Shown one piece after another: positions 8,711 to 17,139 of a stretch of 64,000 nt of DNA. The DNA lies in NCBI RefSeq assembly GCF_025822245.1, contig NZ_JACKTL010000046.1, positions 1 to 64,000 on the forward strand. The letters run 5' to 3'. Position numbers and translations under genes: made by a program. Origin of the DNA: Mycolicibacterium hodleri (GTDB taxonomy: Bacteria > Actinomycetota > Actinomycetes > Mycobacteriales > Mycobacteriaceae). How positions within the stretch are numbered: the first letter of the stretch is position 1; every line of letters begins with the position of its first letter. Under the pieces are notes generated by a model that saw nothing but the letters and a program-made list of their open reading frames with translations, did no database searches and had not been told where the DNA came from.

Positions 8711-9166
8711 ATGACCAGAGACGAGATCACCCAGCAGATCATCGCGGCGCGCCTCGCCAAGGGCCTGACGTGGCAGCAACTCGCCGACGCGGTCGACCGC
8801 CCGGTCGTGTGGACCACTGCGGCGTTGCTCGGCCAGCACCCGATCCCGCCCGAGGTCGGCACCGTCCTGGCCGCGCTGCTCGACCTCGACGACGCGGCAA
8901 TCCCCGTGCTGGCGGCCGTCCCGTTGCGCGGCGGATTCGAGACCGCGGTGCCCACCGACCCGACCATCTACCGGTTCTACGAGGCGCTGTCGGTGTACGG
9001 CGGGGCGATCAAGGAACTCATCCACGAGCAGTTCGGCGACGGCATCATGAGTGCCATCAACTTCAGCGTCGACGTCGCGAAGAAGCCGCATCCCGGCGGC
9101 GACCGCGTGGTGGTGACGCTGGACGGAAAGTTCCTGTCCTACGAGTGGAATCAGGCCACCGAGTAG
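8711..9166 (+). CDS. cynS: Cyanase (cyanate hydratase)
   Basis: Cyanase converts cyanate and bicarbonate to ammonia and carbon dioxide, working as a decamer in the cytoplasm. The 151-residue length is close to the 156 of the E. coli enzyme. The catalytic trio is present as Arg88 and Glu91 in YRFYEALS and Ser114 in GIMSAINFS, at positions shifted by 8 from the E. coli numbering. The N-terminal helical domain TWQQLADAVDRPVVWTTAAL is the typical HTH-like part. No cynT carbonic anhydrase or cynR regulator is next to it. It sits 12 bases after a glycosyltransferase gene, so it may share its transcript. A 25-bp hairpin follows the stop. Confidence 0.97.
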   Translation: MTRDEITQQIIAARLAKGLTWQQLADAVDRPVVWTTAALLGQHPIPPEVGTVLAALLDLDDAAIPVLAAVPLRGGFETAVPTDPTIYRFYEALSVYGGAIKELIHEQFGDGIMSAINFSVDVAKKPHPGGDRVVVTLDGKFLSYEWNQATE

Positions 9167-9170
9167 TCCC

Positions 9171-9225
9171 CAGACAGCAGTCAGGGTCGTGAATCACTCG
9201 GATTCACGACCCTGACTGCTGTCTG
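9171..9225. terminator. 25-bp perfect hairpin between convergent cynS and clpX
   Basis: Bases 9171-9195 and 9201-9225 are exact inverted repeats with the 5-base loop ACTCG. The element begins 4 bases after the cynS stop and ends 6 bases before the clpX stop on the other strand, so it can terminate transcription from both sides. No long T-run follows on either strand. Confidence 0.85.
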
Positions 9226-9231
9226 AAGGGG

Positions 9232-10512
<1,281 letters not shown>

Positions 10513-10775
10513 TGTCCCTGCGGCCCTACTTTCCTGATCGCCGTCGGTTTGTCTCGGTGTGCAAGATCACCTCGGGGTTTCTCCCGACGCTACCCGTACC
10601 TTCCGGCGCCGTGCGACCGATAAAGCCGAATAGCGCCGTTGGTATTCATCTGTGTCGAGGGAGAACATATCCCCTGCCGTGTGCTGTGGTCCCCCGGAAC
10701 GCGCTCACGTCGTTGGCGTGTCGTCAACGCAATCGGTGAGGGGTCGTCCCGGAACCACGGTACGCGCGCCCCCGC
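10513..10775. other. Intergenic region upstream of clpX
   Basis: About 260 bases lie between the clpX start and the clpP2 terminator. I see no convincing reading frame on either strand. The stretch is locally richer in A+T than its surroundings (for example around 10625-10670), as expected of a promoter region for clpX. No perfect operator palindrome was found. Confidence 0.5.
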
Positions 10776-10807
10776 GGTGCGATCCGAAGCAGACTTCGGA
10801 TCGCACC
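10776..10807 (-). terminator. Terminator hairpin after clpP1-clpP2
   Basis: A perfect 14-bp inverted repeat (10776-10789 with 10794-10807) has loop CAGA. It starts 10 bases after the clpP2 stop and marks the end of the clpP1-clpP2 transcript. No strong U-tract follows. Confidence 0.8.
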
Positions 10808-10817
10808 ACGGCGTGCG

Positions 10818-11468
10818 TCAGGCCGGCTGAGCCGAGAGCTTGCGGTACTCCAGGACCGTGTCGATGATGCCGTATTCCTTGGCATCGGCAGCAGTGAGGA
10901 TCTTGTCGCGGTCGGTGTCCTTGCGGATGACCGCGGCGTCCTTGCCCGTGTGGCGGGCGAGCGTCGTGTCCATCAGCGTGCGCATGCGCTCGATCTCGGC
11001 GGCCTGGATCTCCAGGTCGGAGACCTGGCCCTGGATCGCCCCGCCGACGGCGGGCTGGTGGATCAGGATGCGTGCGTTGGGCAGAGCCATCCGCTTGCCG
11101 GGCGTGCCCGCGGCGAGCAGCACGGCCGCGGCCGACGCCGCCTGGCCGAGGCACACCGTCTGGATGTCGGCGCGCACGTACTGCATGGTGTCGTAGATCG
11201 CCATCAACGAGGTGAACGAGCCACCGGGTGAGTTGATGTACATGGTGATGTCGCGATCGGGGTCGAGCGACTCCAGCACCAGCAGCTGCGCCATGATGTC
11301 GTTCGCCGACGCGTCGTCGACCTGCACGCCGAGGAAGATGATGCGCTCCTCGAAGAGCTTGTTGTACGGGTTGGACTCCTTGACGCCGAAGCTGGAGTGC
11401 TCGATGAACGACGGAAGGATGTAGCGCGCCTGGATCGGATTCACGGCACCGCCGTGGGGCTGCGTCAT
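10818..11468 (-). CDS. clpP2: ClpP2, ATP-dependent Clp protease proteolytic subunit 2
   Basis: This is one of the two ClpP subunits that form the mixed ClpP1P2 tetradecamer of mycobacteria. The 216-residue sequence carries Ser112 in GQAASAAA, His137 in LIHQPA and an Asp in KDTDRD (probably Asp188) as the catalytic triad. The oxyanion strand INSPGGS is at 79-85. The N-terminus MTQPHGGAVNPIQARYILPSF agrees with the ClpP2 type. The start codon overlaps the clpP1 stop as ATGA, so the two subunits are coupled in translation, which suits a hetero-oligomer. Substrates come through ClpX or ClpC. Confidence 0.98.
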   Translation of the reverse strand: MTQPHGGAVNPIQARYILPSFIEHSSFGVKESNPYNKLFEERIIFLGVQVDDASANDIMAQLLVLESLDPDRDITMYINSPGGSFTSLMAIYDTMQYVRADIQTVCLGQAASAAAVLLAAGTPGKRMALPNARILIHQPAVGGAIQGQVSDLEIQAAEIERMRTLMDTTLARHTGKDAAVIRKDTDRDKILTAADAKEYGIIDTVLEYRKLSAQPA

Positions 11469-12058
11469 GAGGCACTCCCGTTGAAGTTGGCGTGGGTGAT
11501 GATGTGGTCGACGAAGCCGTATTCCAGCGCCTCGGGGGCGGTGAACCAGCGGTCGCGGTCGGCGTCGGTCTCGATGCGCTCGAGCGTCTGACCGGTGAAC
11601 TCGGAGTTGAGCCGGTTCATTTCCTTCTTCGTCAACGCGAACTGCTCGGCCTGGATCGCGATGTCGGCGGCACTGCCGCCGATGCCCGCGCTGGGCTGGT
11701 GCATCATGATCCGCGCGTGCGGCAGGGCGTAGCGCTTGCCCTTGGTGCCCGCGGCGAGCAGGAACTCGCCCATCGACGCGGCCAGACCCATGGCGTAGGT
11801 GGCCACGTCACACGGTGCGAGCACCATCGTGTCGTAGATCGCCATGCCCGCGGTCACCGATCCGCCGGGTGAGTTGATGTAGAGGTTGATGTCCTTGCTG
11901 GGGTCCTCAGCGGCCAGCAGCAGAATCTGCGCGCACAGCCGGTTGGCGATGTCGTCGTCGACCTGGGTGCCCAGGAAGATGATTCGCTCGGCCAGCAACC
12001 GCTCATAGACGGAGTCGGTGAGGTTGAGCCCCGACGCGCCCGAACGCATGTCAGTCAC
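11465..12058 (-). CDS. clpP1: ClpP1, ATP-dependent Clp protease proteolytic subunit 1
   Basis: This is the partner of ClpP2 in the ClpP1P2 protease. With the GTG at 12058 the protein has 197 residues and begins VTDMRSGASGLNLTDSVYER, close to the known mycobacterial N-terminus. The catalytic triad is Ser95 in GLAASMGE, His120 in IMMHQPS and an Asp in DADRDRW (Asp169). A longer frame starting TTG at 12112 has no ribosome binding site and adds residues not typical of the family. ATG 12049 is another possible start. The stop overlaps the clpP2 start by 4 bases. A palindrome matching the ClgR box lies about 90 bases upstream. Confidence 0.97.
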   Translation of the reverse strand: MTDMRSGASGLNLTDSVYERLLAERIIFLGTQVDDDIANRLCAQILLLAAEDPSKDINLYINSPGGSVTAGMAIYDTMVLAPCDVATYAMGLAASMGEFLLAAGTKGKRYALPHARIMMHQPSAGIGGSAADIAIQAEQFALTKKEMNRLNSEFTGQTLERIETDADRDRWFTAPEALEYGFVDHIITHANFNGSAS

Positions 12059-12121
12059 GGCTGGAATACCTGCTTTCTCGAGTTTGCGTACTCGTTCACT
12101 GACACTAACCAAAGCTGCGCG

Positions 12122-12155
12122 GTGAGCACTCCCCGAGAGGGGGGAGTTCGCTCAC
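12122..12155 (-). terminator. Probable terminator hairpin after tig
   Basis: GTGAGC plus ACTCCCC on the left pairs imperfectly with GGGGAGT plus GCTCAC on the right, about 15 bases after the tig stop. It overlaps the candidate ClgR box of the clpP1 promoter region, so its role as a terminator is less sure than the others here. Confidence 0.45.
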
Positions 12156-12159
12156 AGCG
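12149..12159. promoter_or_regulatory. Candidate ClgR operator upstream of clpP1P2
   Basis: CGCTCACAGCG is a perfect CGCT-N3-AGCG palindrome between tig and clpP1. It fits the core CGCYNANRGCG of the ClgR box as I recall it from Corynebacterium, although the flanking positions match only in part. ClgR is known to activate clpP1P2 in actinobacteria. Confidence 0.5.
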
Positions 12160-12170
12160 TCACTTCGGGG

Positions 12171-13586
12171 TTACTTGGCCTCGTCGGCCTCGTCGGCTTC
12201 CACGGCCTCGTCGGCAGAGTCCTCGGCCTCGTCAGCGTCGTCGGCGGCGTCGACCTCGATCGGGGTCGTCGGCCCGAAGAACTCGGTCGTGTCGACCTCG
12301 TTGCCCTCGGAGTCGGTGACGGACGCCCCGTGCACGACGGCGGCGATGGTCAGGCCGCGGCGGACGTCGGCGAACATGGTGGGCAGCTGGTTGTTCTGCT
12401 GCAACACCTGCAGCAGCTGCTGCGGCTCGATTCCGTACTGCCGCGACATCAGCACCAGACGCTCGGTGAGGTCGTTCTGGCCGACCTGGATGTCGAGCTG
12501 GTCGGCGACGGCGTCCATCAACAGCTGGGTCTTGACGGCCTTCTCAGCGTTTGAGCGGTTGTCGGCGTCGAACTCCTCGCGGGTGCTGCCCTCGGCCTCC
12601 AGCGCCTCGGCGAACTTCGCCTCGTCGTGGTCGAGCCCGTGGATCGCGTTGTGCACGGTGTCGTCGACCTGAGCCTGGACGATGGCCTCGGGCAGGGGCA
12701 CCTCGACCTGCTCGAGCAGGGTCTCCAGCGCCTTGTCGCGGATCTGCTCGGCCTGACCGATGCGCTTGGCCTGCTTGACCTGGTCGACCAGGCTCGCCTT
12801 CAGCTCGTCGATGGTGTCGAATTCGCTTGCCAGCTGGGCGAATTCGTCATCGGGCTCGGGAAGCTCGCGTTCCTTGATCGAGACGACCTTGACGGTCACC
12901 TCGGCCTCTTCGCCGGCGTGCGTGCCCGCGACGAGCTTGGTGGTGAACACCTTGCTCTCCCCGGCCGAGAGGCCCTTGATCGCGTCGTCGAGGCCCTCGA
13001 TCAGGTTGCCCGATCCGATTTCGTGGGACAGGCCCTCGGTCTTGGCTTCCTCGACGTCCTCGCCGTCGACGGTGGCCGACAGGTCGATGGAGACGAAGTC
13101 GCCGTCCTGGGCGGGACGGTCCACGCCGGTGAGCGTGCCGAAGCGGGCGCGCAGGTTCTGCAGCTCGGTGTCGACCTCGTCGTCGGACACCTCGATGGCG
13201 TCGACGGTGAAGGCCAACGCCGACAGGTCGGGCAGCGTGATCTCGGGCCGGACGTCAACCTCGGCGGTGAACGTCAGGTCGCCGCCGTACTCCTTGCTGG
13301 TGACCTCGATCTCGGGCTGCCCCAGGGGCTGCACCTCGGCGCTCGCGATGGCCTCGCTGTAGCGGGCCGGGACGGCCTCGCCGACGACCTGGTCAAGCAT
13401 CGCCTGCTTGTCGATCTTTGACTCCAGCAGCTTCACCGGAACCTTGCCCGGGCGGAATCCCGGCATCCGGATGGTCCGGGCCAGCTCCTTGAATGCCTGG
13501 TCGAAGTCGGGCTGCAGTTCCGTGAACGGCACCTCCACGTTGATGCGAACCCTGGTCGGGCTCAACTTCTCGACGGTGCTCTTCAC
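12171..13586 (-). CDS. tig: Trigger factor, ribosome-associated chaperone and prolyl isomerase
   Basis: Trigger factor binds the ribosome near the exit tunnel and shields new chains. The 471-residue sequence has the ribosome-docking loop GFRPGKVP at 43-50, a central FKBP-type domain (about 150-245, with GDFVSIDLSATVDGEDV) and a helical C-terminal chaperone domain. The last 35 residues or so are very acidic and Ala/Glu/Asp-rich (repeats of DEAE and EADEA), a feature of actinobacterial trigger factors. The GTG at 13586 is preceded by GCAAGGAGT, a strong ribosome binding site. Upstream-extended reading runs into the tRNA-Pro gene and is rejected. The neighbourhood with clpP1P2 and clpX is the usual quality-control cluster. 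Confidence 0.98.
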   Translation of the reverse strand: MKSTVEKLSPTRVRINVEVPFTELQPDFDQAFKELARTIRMPGFRPGKVPVKLLESKIDKQAMLDQVVGEAVPARYSEAIASAEVQPLGQPEIEVTSKEYGGDLTFTAEVDVRPEITLPDLSALAFTVDAIEVSDDEVDTELQNLRARFGTLTGVDRPAQDGDFVSIDLSATVDGEDVEEAKTEGLSHEIGSGNLIEGLDDAIKGLSAGESKVFTTKLVAGTHAGEEAEVTVKVVSIKERELPEPDDEFAQLASEFDTIDELKASLVDQVKQAKRIGQAEQIRDKALETLLEQVEVPLPEAIVQAQVDDTVHNAIHGLDHDEAKFAEALEAEGSTREEFDADNRSNAEKAVKTQLLMDAVADQLDIQVGQNDLTERLVLMSRQYGIEPQQLLQVLQQNNQLPTMFADVRRGLTIAAVVHGASVTDSEGNEVDTTEFFGPTTPIEVDAADDADEAEDSADEAVEADEADEAK

Positions 13587-13638
13587 GGCGTTACTCCTTG
13601 CATGTCTGTGTCTTCTTCGACGGGTGTCGACGTTCCGG

Positions 13639-13712
13639 TCGGGGTGACAGGATTTGAACCTGCGGCCTTCCGCTCCCAAAGCGGATGCGCTACCAAGCTG
13701 CGCTACACCCCG
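13639..13712 (-). tRNA. tRNA-Pro (anticodon TGG)
   Basis: The minus strand folds as a 74-base cloverleaf. The acceptor stem CGGGGTG pairs with CACCCCG, the discriminator is A, the anticodon stem CCGCT/AGCGG bears loop TTTGGGA with anticodon TGG, and the T arm contains GGTTCAAATCC. CCA is not encoded. It lies just upstream of tig on the same strand. Confidence 0.97.
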
Positions 13713-13810
13713 TGCTTCACTGCGGTCGGAATACTACGGGCTGGCCTTGCGCGGGCATCAATTGGATTTGAATACGTCGTCGCCGGTACAGTCTCCCGTG
13801 CAGTGCTAAC

Positions 13811-13881
13811 GCGGGCGTAGCTCAATGGTAGAGCCCTAGTCTTCCAAACTAGCTACGCGGGTTCGATTCCCGTCGCCCGCT
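13811..13881 (+). tRNA. tRNA-Gly (anticodon TCC)
   Basis: A 71-base cloverleaf with acceptor stem GCGGGCG/CGCCCGC, anticodon loop CTTCCAA with anticodon TCC, and T arm GGGTTCGATTCCC. CCA is encoded at 13882-13884. Its last 30 bases are repeated 1.1 kb downstream at 14969-15000, which suggests that it served as an integration site. Confidence 0.97.
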
Positions 13882-13883
13882 CC
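13852..13883 (+). repeat. att-like direct repeat, copy 1 (inside tRNA-Gly 3' end)
   Basis: 32 bases from GCTAC through the T arm and acceptor to CTCC. The copy at 14969-15000 is identical except for one base (G13857 versus C14974). This copy keeps the tRNA intact. Confidence 0.85.
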
Positions 13884-13901
13884 ACAGGTACCCGCGCGGA
13901 G

Positions 13902-13925
13902 GCCGTCGAACATCGGTTCGGCGGC
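13902..13925 (+). terminator. Hairpin after tRNA-Gly
   Basis: GCCGTCGAAC and GTTCGGCGGC form a 10-bp stem with one G-U pair and loop ATCG, about 18 bases after the tRNA CCA. It probably ends the tRNA transcript. There is no T-run. Confidence 0.5.
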
Positions 13926-13964
13926 TCTCGCGGTCCCGCGACACTCCTTGGTCGGGGTACCGAA

Positions 13965-14453
13965 TCAGCCGGGGTACCGGACCGCCACCAGCTCCACCTG
14001 TTGTGTTCCGTGCGGCGTCTCGAACGTCACGACGTCCCCTGGCTGGTGGCCTGCCAGCGCGAGCCCCATCGGGCTGTCCGGCGACATCGCCTGCTCGTCC
14101 ACGACCGGCACGTCGCCGACGATCGCGACCACCCGCAGGTGGACGAGCTCCTCATTTGGGAAGCGCAGCGTCACCTCGGTGCCGTCCGGCAGTGCTCCCG
14201 GCACCTCGGACTCGGGTGGCCCTCCATGCAGATGCCAGTTGAGTTCGGCGATCCGCTCGTCGATCTCGGTCAGCTCGTCGGCGAGGGCAATCTGGTCCGC
14301 CGCATCGGCGTCGACGAGGTCGCCGACCGTATCCCGGATGCTGTCGAGGTCCCCCGCCACGCGCTCGCGCTGCCGCTTCAGCCTTTCCAGCTCGGCCTCG
14401 AGAAGGGCGAGCTCGTCCGGAGTCAGCGTCGCCGGCCGGCCGTGCTCGCTCAT
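13965..14453 (-). CDS. Gre-factor family protein (GreA/GreB-like, Rv3788-like)
   Basis: The 162-residue protein has the two-part Gre architecture: an N-terminal antiparallel coiled coil (about 9-78, rich in Leu/Glu/Arg heptads) and a C-terminal FKBP-like domain with SPDSPMGLALAGHQPGDVV near 122-140. Gre factors enter the RNA polymerase secondary channel. In GreA two acidic residues at the coiled-coil tip drive RNA cleavage. Here the tip reads LVDADAADQ, so acidic residues are present but the pattern differs from canonical GreA. Some mycobacterial homologues such as Rv3788 inhibit polymerase instead of rescuing it. Its ATG overlaps the stop of the upstream gene as ATGA. Both genes lie inside the segment bounded by the tRNA-Gly repeats. 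Confidence 0.85.
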   Translation of the reverse strand: MSEHGRPATLTPDELALLEAELERLKRQRERVAGDLDSIRDTVGDLVDADAADQIALADELTEIDERIAELNWHLHGGPPESEVPGALPDGTEVTLRFPNEELVHLRVVAIVGDVPVVDEQAMSPDSPMGLALAGHQPGDVVTFETPHGTQQVELVAVRYPG

Positions 14454-14863
14454 GACCCCGCGCCCGCGCTAGACCCCGGGCGGCGGATGGTGTCGCGCCG
14501 CAGCTGACGGTTGCGCTTGGGTTCTCGCTCCGCCTTCTGGCGATCGATCTGAGTGATCAGGTCCCTCTTGGCTTCGGCGAGAGCCCGCACGAGATCCGCG
14601 TCGTATCCAACGGCTACGACCGGCGGGCAGCCCGGCAGAAGCGCGCGGAGCGTGACGCGCTGCTCCTTACCGCCGCGCTCGTGCACGGACACGTCGACTT
14701 CGACCTCGCTCGGGTCCCACCTGGCCAGATGTGGACCCAGCGCGGACAGCACTTCGAGGACCTGCTCGCGTTCCCGTTCCTTGAACCCGGCGCCCAGACG
14801 AAACGAGCGTTCGTCGAGACGGTCGCGCCGCGCGTTGTCGGTGCTACTCATGCCCATGAGCAT
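14450..14863 (-). CDS. Ribosome hibernation promoting factor-like (RaiA/HPF domain) protein
   Basis: The 137-residue protein matches the short HPF/RaiA (sigma-54 modulation) fold. An N-terminal strand and helix (GFKEREREQVLEVLSALGPHL) leads to strands VEVDVSVHERGGKEQRVTLRALLPG and the helix DADLVRALAEAKRDLITQIDRQK, then a basic tail. HPF proteins bind the 30S decoding region and stall or pair ribosomes in stress. This copy lacks the C-terminal dimerisation domain of long HPF. Three ATG codons (14863, 14857, 14851) are in frame with no clear Shine-Dalgarno, so the start is uncertain. It is the first gene of a two-gene operon with the Gre-like gene (ATGA overlap), pairing a candidate translation and a candidate transcription regulator. 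Confidence 0.75.
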   Translation of the reverse strand: MLMGMSSTDNARRDRLDERSFRLGAGFKEREREQVLEVLSALGPHLARWDPSEVEVDVSVHERGGKEQRVTLRALLPGCPPVVAVGYDADLVRALAEAKRDLITQIDRQKAEREPKRNRQLRRDTIRRPGSSAGAGS

Positions 14864-14968
14864 TGGGCATGAACGACGTGCACCGCTTCCCCTCCTCAGG
14901 CCCGATCTCAGGGTGCAGAGTGCGCCTGCGAGGACATGGCGCGCGGCACAGGCCTGGCGTCCACACTG

Positions 14969-15000
14969 GCTACCCGGGTTCGATTCCCGTCGCCCGCTCC
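14969..15000 (+). repeat. att-like direct repeat, copy 2 (tRNA-Gly 3' end duplicate)
   Basis: This 32-base copy of the tRNA-Gly 3' end (one mismatch) has no tRNA 5' half before it, so it is not a tRNA gene. With copy 1 it brackets about 1.1 kb holding the Gre-like and HPF-like genes, the arrangement expected of attL and attR. Confidence 0.85.
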
Positions 15001-15137
15001 GACATTGGCGCCGTCGAGACGTGCGAAGGACGCGCTAGACGACGATCCGATCGCCAAAATGTAGCCATGATGGCAGCTATCCGGGTACCGTCCCACGCGG
15101 ACGCAATGACGCGCCGTTAGCGCTTCGGGGGGGACTC

Positions 15138-16694
15138 ATGGCAAAGCATCGGAAGTCGAAGGCGCACGGCGCTCGCAAGGCCACGTTGGTAGGCGTGGCC
15201 GCCGCAGGCATCTCCGGCGCGCTGGTCGCGGGCCACGCGACCAACACCACGGCCATGAGTTCCATGGTCGAACTGGCCAACACCGTGATCGGCGTCGGCG
15301 GACTCGGCGACAACACCGGCGTTCGGGTGCCACCCAAGCTGAACGCGACGGTCGTGCCCAAGGGCTACCAGTACGCCGGTTTGCAGTACGACTCCGGTCT
15401 CAATCTGGCCGCCAGCCGGGATGCGGGCACTCCGCTGCTGCACGCGCTGATCGTCGACACCTACGGCGCCGAGCCGTCGATCATCGTCGTGGGTTATTCG
15501 GCCGGGACGCTGGCCGTCGAGCAGGAGCGCCGCAACCTGCAGCAGCTCGACCCGTCCGACGCCCCGTCGGCCGATCAGCTCAGCTTCGTCCAGATCGCAA
15601 ATCCCTTCGCGCCCAACGGCGGCATCTTCCAACGCTTCCCCGGGATCCCCGTCCCCGGCCTCGTCGACGCGATGGGTGCCGGCCAGGCGACACGGTACGA
15701 CACGACCTACGTCGCCAACGAGTACGACCCCTACGGCGACTTTCCGGCGTACTTCAATCCGCTGTCACTTCTCAACACCGTTCTGGCGCTGCGGTATTCA
15801 CATCCCGACGAGGCCTACAACCCCGACGTCCCTGGGACTACACCCGCCTACGTGACGACGGTGCACCACACGGTCGACGGGACCGACTCGACCGACACCT
15901 ACGTCCTCTACTACCGGGCCCTTCCGTTGCTCGGACCACTGCGGGAATTGTCGACGCAGACCGGGCTCACGCCCTTCACGGAACCGTTCATCAGCGCCGT
16001 CGAGCCGGTGCTGCGCCTGCTGGTCGACATGGGTTACACCGATCGGGTGAACGCCAATCCGGCGGCACCCGTGCCGTTCTCGCTGATCATCCCCCCGCAG
16101 AACGTCATCGCGGCACTACTCGGCATGCCCGGTGCGATCAGTCAGGGCGTGACCAATTTGCTCTCGGGCGGCACCGCACCCACTGCGCTGCCCGACCCGC
16201 TTGGCAACCTGGTGCCCGCGTCGCCCGCGCCATCGGCCGCGCCGAAGATTCAGAGTTCTCCGGCGCGGCTGTCGCTGGTGGCCGACGACCAGTCGACGGC
16301 GCCGACGTCTCCCGCCACTTCGGAGCCCACCTCGACTCCAGAGCCCACCTCGACCCCGGCGTCCGTTTCCACTCCGAGCTCGACCGTCGCGGTGGGCACC
16401 TCGTCGCCGTCGGCTCCGACGTCCACTCTCCCGACCACGAAGTCCAACCCGCCGACGACAACCTCGCACCCTCTGCCGAGCGACGACGGCTTGCATCCGA
16501 TCGTCACGTCCGACGGCAACAAGGCCGTGCCCGGCGGCAGCACGGAGTCGCCAGCCACGGGCACGGGCACCACGACGACGACCACCACGACCACCACCCC
16601 GGGGACCACGACGACGGGAAGTACCGGGTCGACCACCACGGCTGGTACGAACGAGTCGGGTGGCGGCACCGGAGCCGGGGACGCCGCCGCGTAG
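15138..16694 (+). CDS. PE-PPE domain (alpha/beta hydrolase fold) protein with Ser/Thr/Pro-rich tail
   Basis: The 518-residue protein has a basic N-terminus and a hydrophobic segment (14-35) that may be a signal or anchor. A PE-PPE-type serine hydrolase domain follows (about 60-345), with the nucleophile motif GYSAG at 119-123 (Ser121), FVQIANPFAPNGGIF and TTYVANEYDPYGDFP. In PE and PPE proteins this domain acts as an esterase or lipase. Here no PE or PPE N-terminal domain is present, as in free-standing members of the family. The last 150 residues or so are a low-complexity Ser/Thr/Pro tail with a long Thr run, likely a cell-wall spacer. ATG 15138 is chosen because GGGGGGGAC lies just before it. 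It starts after the tRNA repeat. Confidence 0.85.
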   Translation: MAKHRKSKAHGARKATLVGVAAAGISGALVAGHATNTTAMSSMVELANTVIGVGGLGDNTGVRVPPKLNATVVPKGYQYAGLQYDSGLNLAASRDAGTPLLHALIVDTYGAEPSIIVVGYSAGTLAVEQERRNLQQLDPSDAPSADQLSFVQIANPFAPNGGIFQRFPGIPVPGLVDAMGAGQATRYDTTYVANEYDPYGDFPAYFNPLSLLNTVLALRYSHPDEAYNPDVPGTTPAYVTTVHHTVDGTDSTDTYVLYYRALPLLGPLRELSTQTGLTPFTEPFISAVEPVLRLLVDMGYTDRVNANPAAPVPFSLIIPPQNVIAALLGMPGAISQGVTNLLSGGTAPTALPDPLGNLVPASPAPSAAPKIQSSPARLSLVADDQSTAPTSPATSEPTSTPEPTSTPASVSTPSSTVAVGTSSPSAPTSTLPTTKSNPPTTTSHPLPSDDGLHPIVTSDGNKAVPGGSTESPATGTGTTTTTTTTTTPGTTTTGSTGSTTTAGTNESGGGTGAGDAAA

Positions 16695-16781
16695 GGGTCG
16701 ACACGCACCGTCGTCGGCGGCGTCGAAGGGACGCCGAAGACGAGCACTACCGCAAGCGACGGGACCAGAGGTCTCGCACCC

Positions 16782-17066
16782 TCACGCGCCCAGGGCCGCG
16801 AGGATGTTGGCGTCTTGCTGTTTGCCGTAGTCGGTAACCAGGTCCAGCGGAACGGGATCACCTGCGGCGCCGTTGAAACGGACTGCCGCCACCATGGGAC
16901 CCTCGGCGAAGATCAGGACGCTGGCGTCCTGGCCGTTGGTCGCCCTGCCGGTGATCAGCGTTCCGTTCCGGCCGATCGAGATGGGGCGTGACGACGCGCC
17001 GGGGACGTCGTCGAGCACCTCGCCGCGGTCACCTGAGGCGTCCCTTCGGCCGACGCAAGTCATCAA
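16782..17066 (-). CDS. Small hypothetical protein, possibly a C-terminal remnant
   Basis: This 94-residue frame on the minus strand converges with the PE-PPE domain gene. The second half (ISIGRNGTLITGRATNGQDAS, VLIFAEGPMVAAVRFNG and DYGKQQDANILAAL) looks like folded protein and resembles the end of mycobacterial lipoprotein sensor-type domains. The first 25 residues look like translated noncoding DNA. There is no signal peptide or lipobox, so it may be the tail of a decayed gene. I do not recognise a function. Confidence 0.45.
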   Translation of the reverse strand: MMTCVGRRDASGDRGEVLDDVPGASSRPISIGRNGTLITGRATNGQDASVLIFAEGPMVAAVRFNGAAGDPVPLDLVTDYGKQQDANILAALGA

Positions 17067-17069
17067 GCG

Positions 17070-17098
17070 TTGACACCGTCGCCGGCGTGTCCTACGGT
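17070..17098 (+). promoter_or_regulatory. SigA-like promoter of the secreted protein gene
   Basis: TTGACA at 17070-17075 and TACGGT at 17093-17098 are separated by 17 bases, a near-consensus housekeeping promoter. The expected start of transcription is about 35 bases before the GTG at 17140. A second TTGACA with similar flanks (17113-17118) lies in the leader. Confidence 0.55.
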
Positions 17099-17139
17099 CA
17101 TGTCACCAACTGTTGACATCGCCGGCGAGGGAGCCCACC

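Noticed and set aside
9171..9225. Inverted repeats of an insertion sequence
   Set aside because: The arms are separated by 5 bases and lie between two convergent stops, which fits a bidirectional terminator and leaves no room for an element.
11465..12112. Longer ClpP1 starting at TTG 12112
   Set aside because: No ribosome binding site is present and the extra residues are not typical. GTG 12058 agrees with the known protein start.
14969..15000. Second tRNA-Gly gene
   Set aside because: Only the 3' 32 bases are present. No D arm or anticodon arm precedes it, so it is an att-like duplicate.
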